In this document: in pieces, positions 47,442 to 56,688 of the stretch
Numbering within the stretch: position 1 is the stretch's first letter
How the letters are laid out: every line of letters starts with the position of its first letter
Origin: CBDDEI01 sp965226775
Lineage (GTDB): Bacteria; Chloroflexota; Dehalococcoidia; SHYD01
Assembly: GCA_965226775.1 (NCBI GenBank)
Contig: CBDDEI010000002.1
Coordinates: forward strand, 310,001 to 374,000
DNA: 64,000 bases
Direction of reading: 5' to 3'
Notes under the pieces: generated by a model
Told to the model about the DNA's origin: nothing
What the model saw: the letters and a program-made list of their open reading frames with translations, nothing else
Database searches by the model: none
Translations under genes and position numbers: made by a program

Positions 47442-48689
47442 CTAGGCGATCTGGCTTAGGAACTGGTCTATCAGCGCCACGCGAGACGTGGCCTCCAGCG
47501 CCTCATAGTACGCCCGCGCTTCCCGGAAGTGTCGCCCCGCGCGGCCGCTGTCCCCCTGCGCGAGTTCAGCCTGGCCCAGCAAGAACGTCCCCCAGCCCAG
47601 CTCGTAGGCCTCGTCCGCTACTTCCAGGTAGGAAACACCTCGGCGGAAGGTCTGAATCGCATCCTCCAGCTTGGCCTCTGCCACCAGCACCAGCCCCAGC
47701 ACTATGTTAGCCGTGCCCAGGGAGTAGGCGTCTTCAGTAGAGGCATTGGCAATGCTAAGCTCCGTGTAGCGGCGGGCCTCTTCAACAGCCTGCCCGCCCA
47801 GATAGGCTTGGGCCAGTGTGCGGCAGAGTTCCGGCAGGATGCCCTGCTGATCCGGCGCGCGGCAGAGCTCCACTGCGGCCAACAGACGGTCGCGCGCGGG
47901 CTCCCACTCGCCGGCCTCCACCTCTGCCTGAGCCATCAGCAACATAGAGCGCAGGAGGATACCCCGCTCGCCCGTGCCGTCGTTCAGCTCGATGCCCTGG
48001 CGGGCGTAGCCTTTGGCCTGCTCTACGTCGTCCCGCTCCAGCCCAATCTGCCCCAGCGCAACATACGCGGCGGCCATGGCCCTGCGGTCGTCAAGACCCC
48101 GGAAGATCTCCAGAGCCTCAGAGACTTGCGGGATGGCCGCGGAGACGCGCCCTTGCATGTGGTCAATGCGCCCGGCCGTTAGCAGGCTGGTAGCCACGCC
48201 GCGCTGGTCCCCCGCGAAACGGTAGGCAGCGGTGGCGCGGTCGATCTCCGCTTTGGCTTCCTCGCCTCTGCCCTGGTAGATGAGCGCCGTGCCCAGAAGC
48301 GTCTGACCCCTGGCCAGCACAAGCGGCGCGGAGGCGGCCTCGCTCAACGCGATGGCTTCCCGGCTCACCTCCTCCATCTCCGCAAGCCTGGCCTCGTCGG
48401 AAAAAATCTCGCTTTGGACCAGGAGCGCCTGCGCCCGGCCGGTCCCATCCCCCACAGAGTCGTAGAGGCGTAAGGCTTGCTGAACAGCGCGCCCTGCCTG
48501 ATTGGTGTCGCCCATGATGCGGTTGATCTTGGCGCGGTGGCACATCGCAGTGGCTTGAAGGCCCGTGCGGCCCTCTGCTGCCGCGCGTGCCATGGCGGCT
48601 TGCAGGATGGCTAGGGCATCCTCGTACCGGCCATGCGACGCTAACTCTTCTGCGCTGCCAAGCTGCTGCTCTAGTTCAGGTTGTGTCAA
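47442..48689 (-). CDS. tetratricopeptide repeat protein
   Basis: 415 residues made up almost wholly of TPR-type helix pairs at about 40-residue spacing, for example GRYEDALAILQAAMARAAAEG near residue 20, QGRGEEAKAEIDRATAAYRF near 165 and QGDSGRAGRHFREARAYYEAL near 390. There is no signal peptide, enzyme domain or DNA-binding region, so it is a likely cytoplasmic protein-protein interaction scaffold. It is convergent with the TolB-like gene. No partner can be named. Confidence 0.8.
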   Translation of the reverse strand: MTQPELEQQLGSAEELASHGRYEDALAILQAAMARAAAEGRTGLQATAMCHRAKINRIMGDTNQAGRAVQQALRLYDSVGDGTGRAQALLVQSEIFSDEARLAEMEEVSREAIALSEAASAPLVLARGQTLLGTALIYQGRGEEAKAEIDRATAAYRFAGDQRGVATSLLTAGRIDHMQGRVSAAIPQVSEALEIFRGLDDRRAMAAAYVALGQIGLERDDVEQAKGYARQGIELNDGTGERGILLRSMLLMAQAEVEAGEWEPARDRLLAAVELCRAPDQQGILPELCRTLAQAYLGGQAVEEARRYTELSIANASTEDAYSLGTANIVLGLVLVAEAKLEDAIQTFRRGVSYLEVADEAYELGWGTFLLGQAELAQGDSGRAGRHFREARAYYEALEATSRVALIDQFLSQIA

Positions 48690-48861
48690 TCCAGTTCCTT
48701 TATGTTGTCTCTTACTGTTGCTCTACTGCAATAGTAGCACGACGAACTTCCCTAAGAGCGCGCCCTGGGCGGACAGGAGGAGCGCGTAGTGCTACCCTAC
48801 TAAGCACCTTGCTAGCAGCGGCGCGGCGCGCCAGACAGCGGTGACTCGCGCCGTTATGAGC

Positions 48862-48885
48862 ATGAATGAATGGATGGATGGATGG
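48862..48885. repeat. tetranucleotide microsatellite, six units
   Basis: Six four-base units (ATGA x2, ATGG x4) 66 bases ahead of the MFS start. Such tracts can gain or lose units by strand slippage. No other microsatellite of this kind was noticed in the window. Confidence 0.7.
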
Positions 48886-48954
48886 ATTGTGAAAGATTAC
48901 AGGAGTACGCCAGTGTTTCGCAGTGTGACCGGCTCCACTGAGGCTGCCCATTGA
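48862..48954 (+). CDS. possible 30-residue leader ORF containing a tetranucleotide repeat
   Basis: ATG 48862 opens a frame (MNEWMDGWIVKDYRS...) that ends in TGA 48952-48954, overlapping the TTG start of the MFS gene (TTGA). Its first 24 bases are a simple repeat, ATGA twice then ATGG four times. A ribosome site for it is not clear. It could couple translation into the MFS gene, or it could be chance. Confidence 0.3.
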   Translation: MNEWMDGWIVKDYRSTPVFRSVTGSTEAAH

Positions 48955-50210
48955 CCCGCCATCGCGGCTGGTGGATCATCTTTGTCGCCTGGCTGGCGCT
49001 CATGCTCAATGGAGGCGCTACCACCTTTTTGTTCAACCTCATGGTAGGCCCAATGGAAGGAGATCTGGGCTGGAGCCGCTCAACCATCTACGGAGTTCTC
49101 ACCGTGTCCGCCGTTATCGCAAGCCTCCTCTCCGCGCTCATGGGTCCGCTCTTCGATAAGCACGGCGGCCGCATGCTCATGACCATTAGCGCTATCATCG
49201 CAGGCGTCTCCTTCGGCCTCGTTAGCCAGGTGCAGGTACCCTGGCATTACTACCTCTGCATCGGGCTGGGCGTAGCAATCTCTCGCCCCGCGTTGCAGAA
49301 CCTGGGGCCCCGGACGGTCATCTCTAACTGGTTCATTCGTAGACGCCCCCTGGCCTTTGGCATCTACAGCACCGGCAACCCGGCGGGGGGCGTCGTCCTA
49401 GTGGCGCCCTTCAGCTGGCTAATTGCAAACTTCGGCTGGCGCTGGGTCTGGGCGTGTATAGGCGGCGTGCAACTGTTCGTAGTCTCGCCCCTAGCCTGGC
49501 TCATTGTGCGGAGGCGGCCCGAGGACGTGGGCCTGGAGCCGGACGGCGAGCCTGCACCTCCACGCTCAGCGTCGGACCCGCCGGCAGTGCCCAGAGCGGT
49601 ACCAGAAGACGCCTGGACACAAAGCCTGGCCCTCCGCACCAGCACCTTCTGGCGACTGGTGGCAGGCTCGCTCTTGATATCCTTCCCTGGCTCCACCATC
49701 TTCCTGCACATGGTGCCCTACATGCAGCTTCAGGGCATGTCCGCAACGATGGCCGCCACCTCCCTCAGTGGCTATGCCCTAGCCGCGGTCGCCGGCAGGC
49801 CCGTTTGGGGCTACATCATCGCCCGTTTTGGTGTGCACCGTGCGCAGACACTGTTCGCGCTCTGCTACGGTACCGCCATCTCCGCCTTTCTCCTCGCCAA
49901 CCCGGGCATTAGCCTTACGGTAGCCACTTTTACCCTGGGCATGGTCATCGGCGGGCTAGGACAGCTACAGGCGCAGATCTGGCCGGACTACTTTGGCCGC
50001 CGCATTGTGGGCACGCTGACCGGCTACGTCACCATCCTCACCATGCCGGCGATGGCGGGCGGGCCCTGGCTGGCCGCCGTCGTGTATGACCGCACCGGGG
50101 GCTACGACACCCTCTTCTCTCTCTTTGCGGTCTTTTGCTTCATAGCCAGCCTTTTCTTCTTTCTGGCCAAGCGGCCCATCCCGCCGGGAGTGGCGGCGCT
50201 GGCCGCCTAA
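48951..50210 (+). CDS. MFS transporter, OFA/MCT-like
   Basis: 419 residues, twelve likely helices. It begins HRGWWIIFVAWLALMLNGG, and motif A is degenerate (GPLFDKHGGRMLM). The inter-half loop around 195-220 is Pro-rich. The start is TTG 48951, chosen because the family N-terminus begins there; no clear ribosome site is visible, but a short upstream frame ends across it. It belongs to the carboxylate-carrier-like branch rather than to the three-member group A. It is followed by an alpha/beta hydrolase gene 29 bases on, so a shared transcript is likely. Confidence 0.85.
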   Translation: MTRHRGWWIIFVAWLALMLNGGATTFLFNLMVGPMEGDLGWSRSTIYGVLTVSAVIASLLSALMGPLFDKHGGRMLMTISAIIAGVSFGLVSQVQVPWHYYLCIGLGVAISRPALQNLGPRTVISNWFIRRRPLAFGIYSTGNPAGGVVLVAPFSWLIANFGWRWVWACIGGVQLFVVSPLAWLIVRRRPEDVGLEPDGEPAPPRSASDPPAVPRAVPEDAWTQSLALRTSTFWRLVAGSLLISFPGSTIFLHMVPYMQLQGMSATMAATSLSGYALAAVAGRPVWGYIIARFGVHRAQTLFALCYGTAISAFLLANPGISLTVATFTLGMVIGGLGQLQAQIWPDYFGRRIVGTLTGYVTILTMPAMAGGPWLAAVVYDRTGGYDTLFSLFAVFCFIASLFFFLAKRPIPPGVAALAA

Positions 50211-50239
50211 GCGTTATCCTGGGTGCATCTGGAGGTGTT

Positions 50240-52222
50240 ATGTCCATCACTGCAATCGATATACAAGCGAGCGGCCCCCTCCTAGGCGGCCAGTCCTTCG
50301 GCGAGTGGGGGCCGTACGAGTACCTGAAGGGGAGCCTCTCCTTCGCCGTAGGCCCGGAGCATCCGGCTAACCAGCGGGTGTGCGATATCAGCCTCGCGCC
50401 CCGCGACTCGTCGGGTCGGGTGACCTTTACCGCCGACTTCTATCTGCTGAAGCCGGTGCAGCCCCGACCGGAGAACCGCCTCCTCTACGACGTGCTCAAC
50501 CGCGGCAACAAAATAGCTCTCGCCCGCTTCAACAACTCGCCGCCGGCCGCGGACCCAGCGCAGGAGATCCCCCTAGGCGACGGCTACCTCATGCGCCAGG
50601 GCATCAGCGTGTTGTGGTCCGGCATCCAGTGCGACGTGCCGGACAGCCCAGGCACCCTGATGCAGTTCCAGGCTCCCGAAGCGCTGGAGAACGGCCAGCG
50701 CATCACCGGCCAGGCCTTCGTCCAGTACTGGCCTAACCGTCCCACCCAAGTGCAGCGGCTGGCCGATGCCATGCACCAGCCCCTGCCGGCGGCGGACGTT
50801 AACGATCCCGCCGCAACCCTCACCGTCCGTGAACACCACGATGCCCCGGCGGCGGTCATCGACCGCTCCGAGTGGCAGTTTGCCCGTGCTGCGGAGGGCG
50901 CAGTACTCCCCGATCCTAACTTCGTCTACCTCGCCAGCGGCTTCCAGCCCGGCAAGGTCTATGAGATCACCTACACCAGCATCGGGGCCAAGCTCACCGG
51001 CTTAGGGCTTGTCTCCATGCGGGACGCCGCCTCCTTCTTGAGGTACGGCAGCGGCAACGTCCCCAATCCCCTCGACGGCGCGGTGCGCCACGCCTACGGC
51101 TTCGGCCAGTCCATGAGCGGCCGCTTCGTCCGGGAGTTCCTCTACGAGGGCTTCAACCAGGACGAGGCCGACCGCCAAGTCTTCGACGGCCTCATGATCC
51201 ACACCGGCAGCTCACGCCGCGGCGAGTTCAACTTCCGCTTCTCGCAGCCCTCCACCAACATCCTGCGCGCGCCCGGCAACCGCTTCCCCTTCACCTATAC
51301 GGAGCAGGGCGACCCCGTCACCGGCCAGCACGATGGCCTGCTGGCTCGCGCCATCGCCAGCAACACGCTGCCCAAAGTCATCGCTATGAACTCCGGTATG
51401 GAGTACTGGTGGAGCGGCGCATCGCTCACCCATACCGACATTGCCGGCACAGTGGACGTGGACCCGCCCGAGGATGTGCGCATCTACTACATGAGCGGAA
51501 CCCAGCACACCCCCGGCACGCTGCCGCTGAGGGATACCACACCTGACGGCTTCAAGGCGCTGCTGCCTTTGAACACCGTCGACTACAACCCGCTGGTGCG
51601 GGCCGCCCTAGCCAACCTTGACCGCTGGGTGTCGGATGGCACGCCGGCCCCGCCAAGCCAGCACCCTCGTCTGGATAACGCAACGGCAGCCACCAGGGAG
51701 AGCTTGGAAGCGCCGCTTACGAGCATCCCCGGTGTGCCCTTCCTGAGCGCCGTCCCCCCGCGGGCGCGCCTGGACTTTGGGCCTTCCCCAGACCAGCCCG
51801 CCTATCCTCCCGCAGAGGGCGAGCCCTACGCCGTCTTGGTCTCCGCCTTGGACGCCGATGGCAACGAGGTTGCGGGCGTACGCCTGCCGGATATCCTCGT
51901 CCCTCTCGCCACCTACCACGGCTGGAACATGCGCGCTGCGGAGATGGGCCAGCCCGGCCTTATGACCGCGGGCGCGCCCCTCTTTGGCTTCACCTTGCCC
52001 TTTCCGCGCACCAGCGAGGAGCGCGCCGCCACCGGCGACCCCCGCCAGCCCATTGCAGAGCGCTACGCCTCTAAGGAGGACTACCTTGCTCAGGTGCGCC
52101 AGGCCGCTGAAGCCATGGTGCAGCAGGGTTACCTGCTAGCAGAGGACGTAGACGGCTGCATCAAGGGCGCAGACCAGCGCTGGGATGCTTTTCTCGCATG
52201 GCAACCACCACCACGACACTGA
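50240..52222 (+). CDS. alpha/beta-hydrolase domain protein (Abhydrolase_10 type)
   Basis: 660 residues. The N-terminal part (GPLLGGQSFGEWGPYEYLKG, then LLYDVLNRGNKIAL) and the nucleophile block YGFGQSMSGRFVREFLYEGF (S291) mark this large hydrolase family. The second half has GSSRRGEFNFRFSQP and a long lid-like region. It probably acts as an esterase on an unknown ester. ATG 50240 is preferred because GGAGGT (50231-50236) stands just upstream and the conserved sequence starts there. No signal peptide is seen. Its neighbours are an MFS gene before and a gene of unknown function four bases after, which suggests an uptake-and-hydrolysis operon. Confidence 0.82.
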   Translation: MSITAIDIQASGPLLGGQSFGEWGPYEYLKGSLSFAVGPEHPANQRVCDISLAPRDSSGRVTFTADFYLLKPVQPRPENRLLYDVLNRGNKIALARFNNSPPAADPAQEIPLGDGYLMRQGISVLWSGIQCDVPDSPGTLMQFQAPEALENGQRITGQAFVQYWPNRPTQVQRLADAMHQPLPAADVNDPAATLTVREHHDAPAAVIDRSEWQFARAAEGAVLPDPNFVYLASGFQPGKVYEITYTSIGAKLTGLGLVSMRDAASFLRYGSGNVPNPLDGAVRHAYGFGQSMSGRFVREFLYEGFNQDEADRQVFDGLMIHTGSSRRGEFNFRFSQPSTNILRAPGNRFPFTYTEQGDPVTGQHDGLLARAIASNTLPKVIAMNSGMEYWWSGASLTHTDIAGTVDVDPPEDVRIYYMSGTQHTPGTLPLRDTTPDGFKALLPLNTVDYNPLVRAALANLDRWVSDGTPAPPSQHPRLDNATAATRESLEAPLTSIPGVPFLSAVPPRARLDFGPSPDQPAYPPAEGEPYAVLVSALDADGNEVAGVRLPDILVPLATYHGWNMRAAEMGQPGLMTAGAPLFGFTLPFPRTSEERAATGDPRQPIAERYASKEDYLAQVRQAAEAMVQQGYLLAEDVDGCIKGADQRWDAFLAWQPPPRH

Positions 52223-52226
52223 GCAC

Positions 52227-53168
52227 ATGACAGAGGAGCGGCCGCAGGAGGAAACTCCTGGAGGCCCTGAACCACCGCCCTTAGCCGACGTCACGGAGGA
52301 GGGCCGGCGCTCCATGTACTCCATGGCCTATGCGCTTTCCATGCCGGAGCGGCTGGTTCGTGTCCTGGCTGCCGTCCTTGGCGGCGCGTTCTACCAGATC
52401 ACGGAGGTTATCCTTCCTAACTGGCTGCGCGGCTCCCGCTTCTATCAAGCCACGGTCGCCCGAGGGGTGCGCATCATGGTGGAAATGGTGGGCGGTGTGC
52501 TTGGCGTGCTGGCGCCGGACAAGATGCCGGTGCAGCAGCTTGCCATGCGCAAAGCCGCAGGCAACGTGATGGAGATGGCCAGCCTCATCCAAGTGGGCTG
52601 GTCGCCCCTGTGGCTGCTGGCCGCCACCGCAGACATCACCGGCGGAACCCGCACCTACCTGCGGGCGCTGGAAGCGGAGCTAAAGCGGAACGGGCTCCTG
52701 GCTGAACACGCTAACGTCAGCTCCTTCGAGAACCTCTTGGATTCACTGGAAGGCACCTCCGCCGTCCTGGCAGATACTATCGATGTGCCGCCGCTCAGCG
52801 TAAGCGGCATTCGGGCTTCCTGGCATGAGCTGCGCCGCAACACGGACAAGCTCCCTGGCCCCGCAGACATGGCCTCCCTCTATACCCGCCTACAGCAGGC
52901 ATCCAACACCAGCGGCGAGTCCCTTCTCTCCGTCTCCACTCTTGTGGCCGAGGGCGCGGTGCTGGCCGGCATCAAAGTGGGCAACACCTACGTCGTGGAT
53001 TACTACAGGGAGGCGCTGGGCGCTATCAGCCGGGAGGGGTTCAACGTCTACGCCCGGCGGGTCAGCCGCCCCTACTTCACCATGGCGCAGCGGCACATGG
53101 ACCCCGTTACCTTCTCCTACACCGACCGCGCTCTCCGGAAGCTCCGCAGCCTCTGGCCCGGCCGCTAA
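52227..53168 (+). CDS. hypothetical protein, 313 residues
   Basis: Not recognised. It starts at ATG 52227 (MTEERPQEETP), four bases after the hydrolase stop. After an acidic, Pro-rich head comes a largely helical protein with amphipathic or weakly hydrophobic segments: LVRVLAAVLGGAFYQITEVIL (about 40), IMVEMVGGVLGVL (about 80) and LLSVSTLVAEGAVLAGIKVGN (about 245). It lacks the long uniform helices of a transporter, and no catalytic motif or signal peptide is visible. Its position between an esterase-like hydrolase and an MFS gene on the same strand suggests a shared pathway, but nothing more can be claimed. Confidence 0.75.
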   Translation: MTEERPQEETPGGPEPPPLADVTEEGRRSMYSMAYALSMPERLVRVLAAVLGGAFYQITEVILPNWLRGSRFYQATVARGVRIMVEMVGGVLGVLAPDKMPVQQLAMRKAAGNVMEMASLIQVGWSPLWLLAATADITGGTRTYLRALEAELKRNGLLAEHANVSSFENLLDSLEGTSAVLADTIDVPPLSVSGIRASWHELRRNTDKLPGPADMASLYTRLQQASNTSGESLLSVSTLVAEGAVLAGIKVGNTYVVDYYREALGAISREGFNVYARRVSRPYFTMAQRHMDPVTFSYTDRALRKLRSLWPGR

Positions 53169-53226
53169 CCGCGCGTCGCCCGCCTGCGCCGTGATACCAT
53201 AGCCTGGTTACCCCGAGCAGCCCAGC

Positions 53227-54486
53227 ATGTCAGAGACCCAACCCGACAACAGCAACCGCAGCGTCCTCAGCCGACAGCTCGTCCTCTCCCTCTACCTGCC
53301 GGCCATCATCATCTCGTTAGGCAACGGCCTTATCGCGCCGGTGCTGCCGGTCTACGCCAAGTCCTTCGATATAGGCTTCGGCCAGGCGGCCATGATCTTT
53401 GTGGCCTTCCAGGTAGGAGCGGTGCTCTTTACCTTCCCCACCGGCGTCCTCATGGACAAGCTGGGGCGTCGTCCCATCTTGCTGGCCGGCCCCTTCATCA
53501 CCGCCATCTCCTCGTTTCTTGTTGCTACGGCCAGTTCCTACCCGCAGTTGCTCATCTACCGCTTTGCCGGCGGCGCCGCGGTGGAGATGTGGATGCAGGC
53601 CCGCCTGGCGGTTATCACAGAGTCAGCTCGGGCCAACCAGCGCGCCCGGCAGATAGTGTGGATGACCGGCCTGCAGCGGGTCGGCCTGTTGCTTGGCCCT
53701 ACTATGGGCGGGCTGATGGCTATCTGGGATATTCGCGCGCCCTTCATACTCCACGGGCTCCTGATGCTCTTCATTGTCGTGCCCTGCTTTGCCTTGGTGC
53801 CGGAAACCCGCCGCGCCCGCAGTGAGGGCGAGGGCGAGGGGGCTGCAGCAAACCAGGGCGAGTGGTCGGCTCTCTTCAAGTACATCCTCACGCCCCAGAT
53901 GCTCACCTTCTTCTGCATACAGTTCCTGGCTACCACTTCTCGCGGCGGCGAGACCGGCACCCTTAACCTCTATGCAGCCTTCGCCTACGGGGCATCACCT
54001 GCCGTTATCGGTCTCCTTAGCGGAGCGGGCGCGCTGGTGGCGTTTCCTGTCACCCTGGTTTCTGGCTACCTCATAGACCGCTACAGCCGCAAGGGCATCA
54101 TCGCCCCTGCCTTCGCGCTTCTGGGCACTACGCTGGGCATCATCGCGCTAACCGCCTTCCTCAAGCTGCCCTTCCAGTACTATGTCGTCGCGTTCCTCAT
54201 CTCCCACATGACCCTCGGCACCACCAACGGGACCATGCAAGTGCTTGGCTCAGACCGCTCACCCAACTTCGCCCGGGGCCGCTTCTTCGGCATCTGGCGC
54301 ACGCTGACCCACTTGGGCGCGCTTACTTCGCCCGCGGCCTTCGCCTTTTGGGCGGAGAGCTTGGGATTCGGCTTCTCCTTCCTCTTCCTGGTGGGTACCT
54401 GCTATGCGGTGGCTTTCCTGGTTGCCATGGTGCTTAGGGAGCAGAAAGTGGAGCAAGCGACAGCCGGCACGCCATCCCCCAGCTAG
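53227..54486 (+). CDS. MFS transporter, paralogue group A (3)
   Basis: 419 residues, twelve likely helices. It has LYLPAIIISLGNGLIAPVLP, motif A GVLMDKLGRRPIL, the block MWMQARLAVITESARANQRA and TNGTMQVLGSDRSPNFARG, closely matching the proteins at 37994 and 42867. The loop between halves is Glu/Gly-rich (SEGEGEGAAANQGEW). The start is ATG 53227. It ends 93 bases before a methyltransferase gene. The substrate is unknown. Confidence 0.9.
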   Translation: MSETQPDNSNRSVLSRQLVLSLYLPAIIISLGNGLIAPVLPVYAKSFDIGFGQAAMIFVAFQVGAVLFTFPTGVLMDKLGRRPILLAGPFITAISSFLVATASSYPQLLIYRFAGGAAVEMWMQARLAVITESARANQRARQIVWMTGLQRVGLLLGPTMGGLMAIWDIRAPFILHGLLMLFIVVPCFALVPETRRARSEGEGEGAAANQGEWSALFKYILTPQMLTFFCIQFLATTSRGGETGTLNLYAAFAYGASPAVIGLLSGAGALVAFPVTLVSGYLIDRYSRKGIIAPAFALLGTTLGIIALTAFLKLPFQYYVVAFLISHMTLGTTNGTMQVLGSDRSPNFARGRFFGIWRTLTHLGALTSPAAFAFWAESLGFGFSFLFLVGTCYAVAFLVAMVLREQKVEQATAGTPSPS

Positions 54487-54579
54487 CACCGCCGCCGCTC
54501 CCGCGGTTGCCAACACCTAGCGTGACGCCTATACTCGCCGCAACCTGCTCGCAAAGAGAAGGATAGTGGGAGGCAGCAG

Positions 54580-55410
54580 ATGAACGCCGAGAACACGCCC
54601 CCGCGGGTCTCCTCCGGACTCCACAGCGTTGACCAGAGCCTTGACCCTGCTACACGCGCCCAGTTCCTGGGGGCTGAGGGCTCCAAGCCCGCGATGCAGT
54701 ACGCCAAGCAGCGCAGCTTCGACCTGCTGGAGCTACAGCCTGGCGCGCACGTGCTGGACGTGGGCTGCGGCACCGGCGAGGACGTGGCGACTCTTGCGGC
54801 GATGGTTGGCCCGGACGGCCTCGCCGTAGGCATCGACACCGATCCGCACATGGTTGAGCTGGCGCAGCAGCGCGTCGCGGGCACGGGCCTGCCGGCGCAG
54901 TTCCGCGTGGCCGACATCTACGCGCTAGAGGATCCGGATGCCTCCTACGATGGCGTCCGCGCCGACCGCACCTTCCTCCACCTGGCTCACCCCGACCGCG
55001 CCCTGCTACAGATGGCCCGCATCCTCCGCTCCAACGGCCGCGTGGCGGTGCAGGACCGGGACATTGAAACCCGCACCATAGACGCGCCCGACCGCGCGCT
55101 TACCCGGCGCATCGTCAACTTCTGGTGTGATAGCTTCTTAGGCGGGTGGAACGGCCGTCAGCTGCAGCGCCTTTTCCGGGAAGCCGGCCTGGTGGACGTG
55201 ACCATCGAGGCGGTGACCGTTATCGATACCGATTACGCGCCCTTCAACGCTCAGTACGACCTTAGCCGCATCGTCGCACGCGCCCAGGAGGCGGGAGTGG
55301 TCACGCCCCAAGAGGGCGCTGGCTGGCTCGCAGGTATTGAAGCGCAAGCCAGCCAGGGGAATTTCTTCAGTTCCGTCACGTCCTTTATTGTGGGCGGACG
55401 CAAGCCCTAA
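54580..55410 (+). CDS. class I SAM-dependent methyltransferase
   Basis: 276 residues. Motif I is VLDVGCGTGEDVATLA (58-73); the acidic end of strand 2 is VGIDTDPHMVELAQQR; a later strand has GVRADRTFLHLAHPDRAL. It looks like the UbiE/COQ5-type group that methylates small molecules, but quinone synthesis cannot be assumed. ATG 54580 is preceded by GGGAGGCAGCAG as ribosome site. It is convergent with the LigB gene, only three bases separating the two stops. Confidence 0.85.
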   Translation: MNAENTPPRVSSGLHSVDQSLDPATRAQFLGAEGSKPAMQYAKQRSFDLLELQPGAHVLDVGCGTGEDVATLAAMVGPDGLAVGIDTDPHMVELAQQRVAGTGLPAQFRVADIYALEDPDASYDGVRADRTFLHLAHPDRALLQMARILRSNGRVAVQDRDIETRTIDAPDRALTRRIVNFWCDSFLGGWNGRQLQRLFREAGLVDVTIEAVTVIDTDYAPFNAQYDLSRIVARAQEAGVVTPQEGAGWLAGIEAQASQGNFFSSVTSFIVGGRKP

Positions 55411-55413
55411 CCA

Positions 55414-56490
55414 CTACGTCCAGTGGGCGTAGGCCCAGCCGCCGCCGGTGCCCGCGGGCGTCCGCGGCGAAGGCACGTAGTCTACTAGCTCCATATCCAG
55501 GTGCTCCACCGCCGCAGAGGCGACCACCCAGTTCAGCGTCTCGGAGCTGGCGGACATGAGCTGCGGACGCGGCAGAGTCGAGAGGATCTCCCCGTTCTTC
55601 TCCTGCATCCCGCGCAGGGCCAGGCGGTCTAGGTCCTCGTTCAGCACAAAGTGGCTTAGTCCGCCGGAACCTACAACCATGACTCGCTTGTCGCTGTCCC
55701 ACGCCTCCACCGCTTTGGCGATGGCCTTACCCAGCATATAGCTGCGCTTGGGCGAGGGCTGGTTGGGCGGGTAGCAGGTGTTCTGGATGATGGGGATAAT
55801 GGGCACTGGCTTATTGTCCATCAACCGCCGTACCACAAAGGTGTAGCCGTGGCCTATGCCCTGGGGACGCGGCTCTGTCTCCCGCTTCCACCACACGTAG
55901 CCCGTCGGGCCAATGCTGCCGCCGTACTCTTCCTTCATGTAGCGCGAATGTGAAATGTCGAAGTCGTGGTCTACCAGGTATTCGATGAGGTGCAGGCCCA
56001 GGTCTGTGTCCACCGGCACGTCCATCGCCAGGTCACTGGCGCCTGGGTTCACCACTGGCGTTGCCACAGGCGCGGCCGCAGCCGCCGTTCCCGGAGTGGC
56101 GCGCGCCCGCCGGGGCCTGATGCTAAAGGTATCGCCCCAGTAGACGCTGAACATGGGCATGTTGTCCTCAAACATCATTTCGTCCTGGTCGTCGCTGATG
56201 ACGATGGCAACGTCCGGCTTCACCTCAGCGATAACCTTAGCCAGCGCGTCTGCGCCGTGGTTCAGGCGGCGGTGGTTCTCGGTAAACCGCTCTATGCCGA
56301 CCATGTGGTCGAAACGGCCGCCCGCTTCTTGCAACAGCTGCTCGTAGGGAGCCACGCTGCCATCGTGCTTGTGGGAGAGCAGTTCCTTCAGCCGCTTGTC
56401 GAAGTTCTCGCCGTGGGCCTCCCACTTATCCGGCGGGGTGTCTACCATGCCCGTATGAGATGTCCCAATGCCTAACACAATCTTTGCCAT
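55414..56490 (-). CDS. LigB-type extradiol ring-cleavage dioxygenase
   Basis: 358 residues, class III extradiol dioxygenase catalytic subunit. It begins MAKIVLGIGTSHTGM with a metal-ligand histidine at H12, continues with KPDVAIVISDDQDEMMF, and has RYMKEEYGGSIGP and VMVVGSGGLSHFVLNED with a second likely ligand histidine. These enzymes use Fe(II) and oxygen to open catechol-type rings such as protocatechuate or gallate. The separate small LigA subunit is not encoded nearby, so it may be a single-chain form. An Ala/Pro-rich insert near residues 130-155 is unusual. It stands among MFS genes, suggesting aromatic-compound use; the substrate is not deducible. Confidence 0.85.
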   Translation of the reverse strand: MAKIVLGIGTSHTGMVDTPPDKWEAHGENFDKRLKELLSHKHDGSVAPYEQLLQEAGGRFDHMVGIERFTENHRRLNHGADALAKVIAEVKPDVAIVISDDQDEMMFEDNMPMFSVYWGDTFSIRPRRARATPGTAAAAAPVATPVVNPGASDLAMDVPVDTDLGLHLIEYLVDHDFDISHSRYMKEEYGGSIGPTGYVWWKRETEPRPQGIGHGYTFVVRRLMDNKPVPIIPIIQNTCYPPNQPSPKRSYMLGKAIAKAVEAWDSDKRVMVVGSGGLSHFVLNEDLDRLALRGMQEKNGEILSTLPRPQLMSASSETLNWVVASAAVEHLDMELVDYVPSPRTPAGTGGGWAYAHWT

Positions 56491-56579
56491 AATTCTCTCC
56501 TTTCACCCACCTCACGTCATGCTGAGGGAGGTCGCCTCAAATAGCAGGCCGAAGAACCGCGGCATACCGCAAGGGACGA

Positions 56580-56605
56580 GATTCTTCGCTTCGCTCAGAA
56601 TGACA
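56580..56605 (-). repeat. 26-base dispersed element, inverted copy
   Basis: Exact reverse complement of 26409-26434. Upstream at 56517-56557 a looser match (GTCATGCTGAG ... CCGAAGAA) stands in the opposite orientation, so together they resemble a small element with inverted ends. It lies between the LigB gene and the next MFS gene. Confidence 0.75.
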
Positions 56606-56688
56606 TAATTGTGTCGCATAGTGTAGCGCATCCCCTGTTCTCGGTGCTAGTAAGCGCACTAAAGCTACGCCGCTACTAGCCGATCGCG

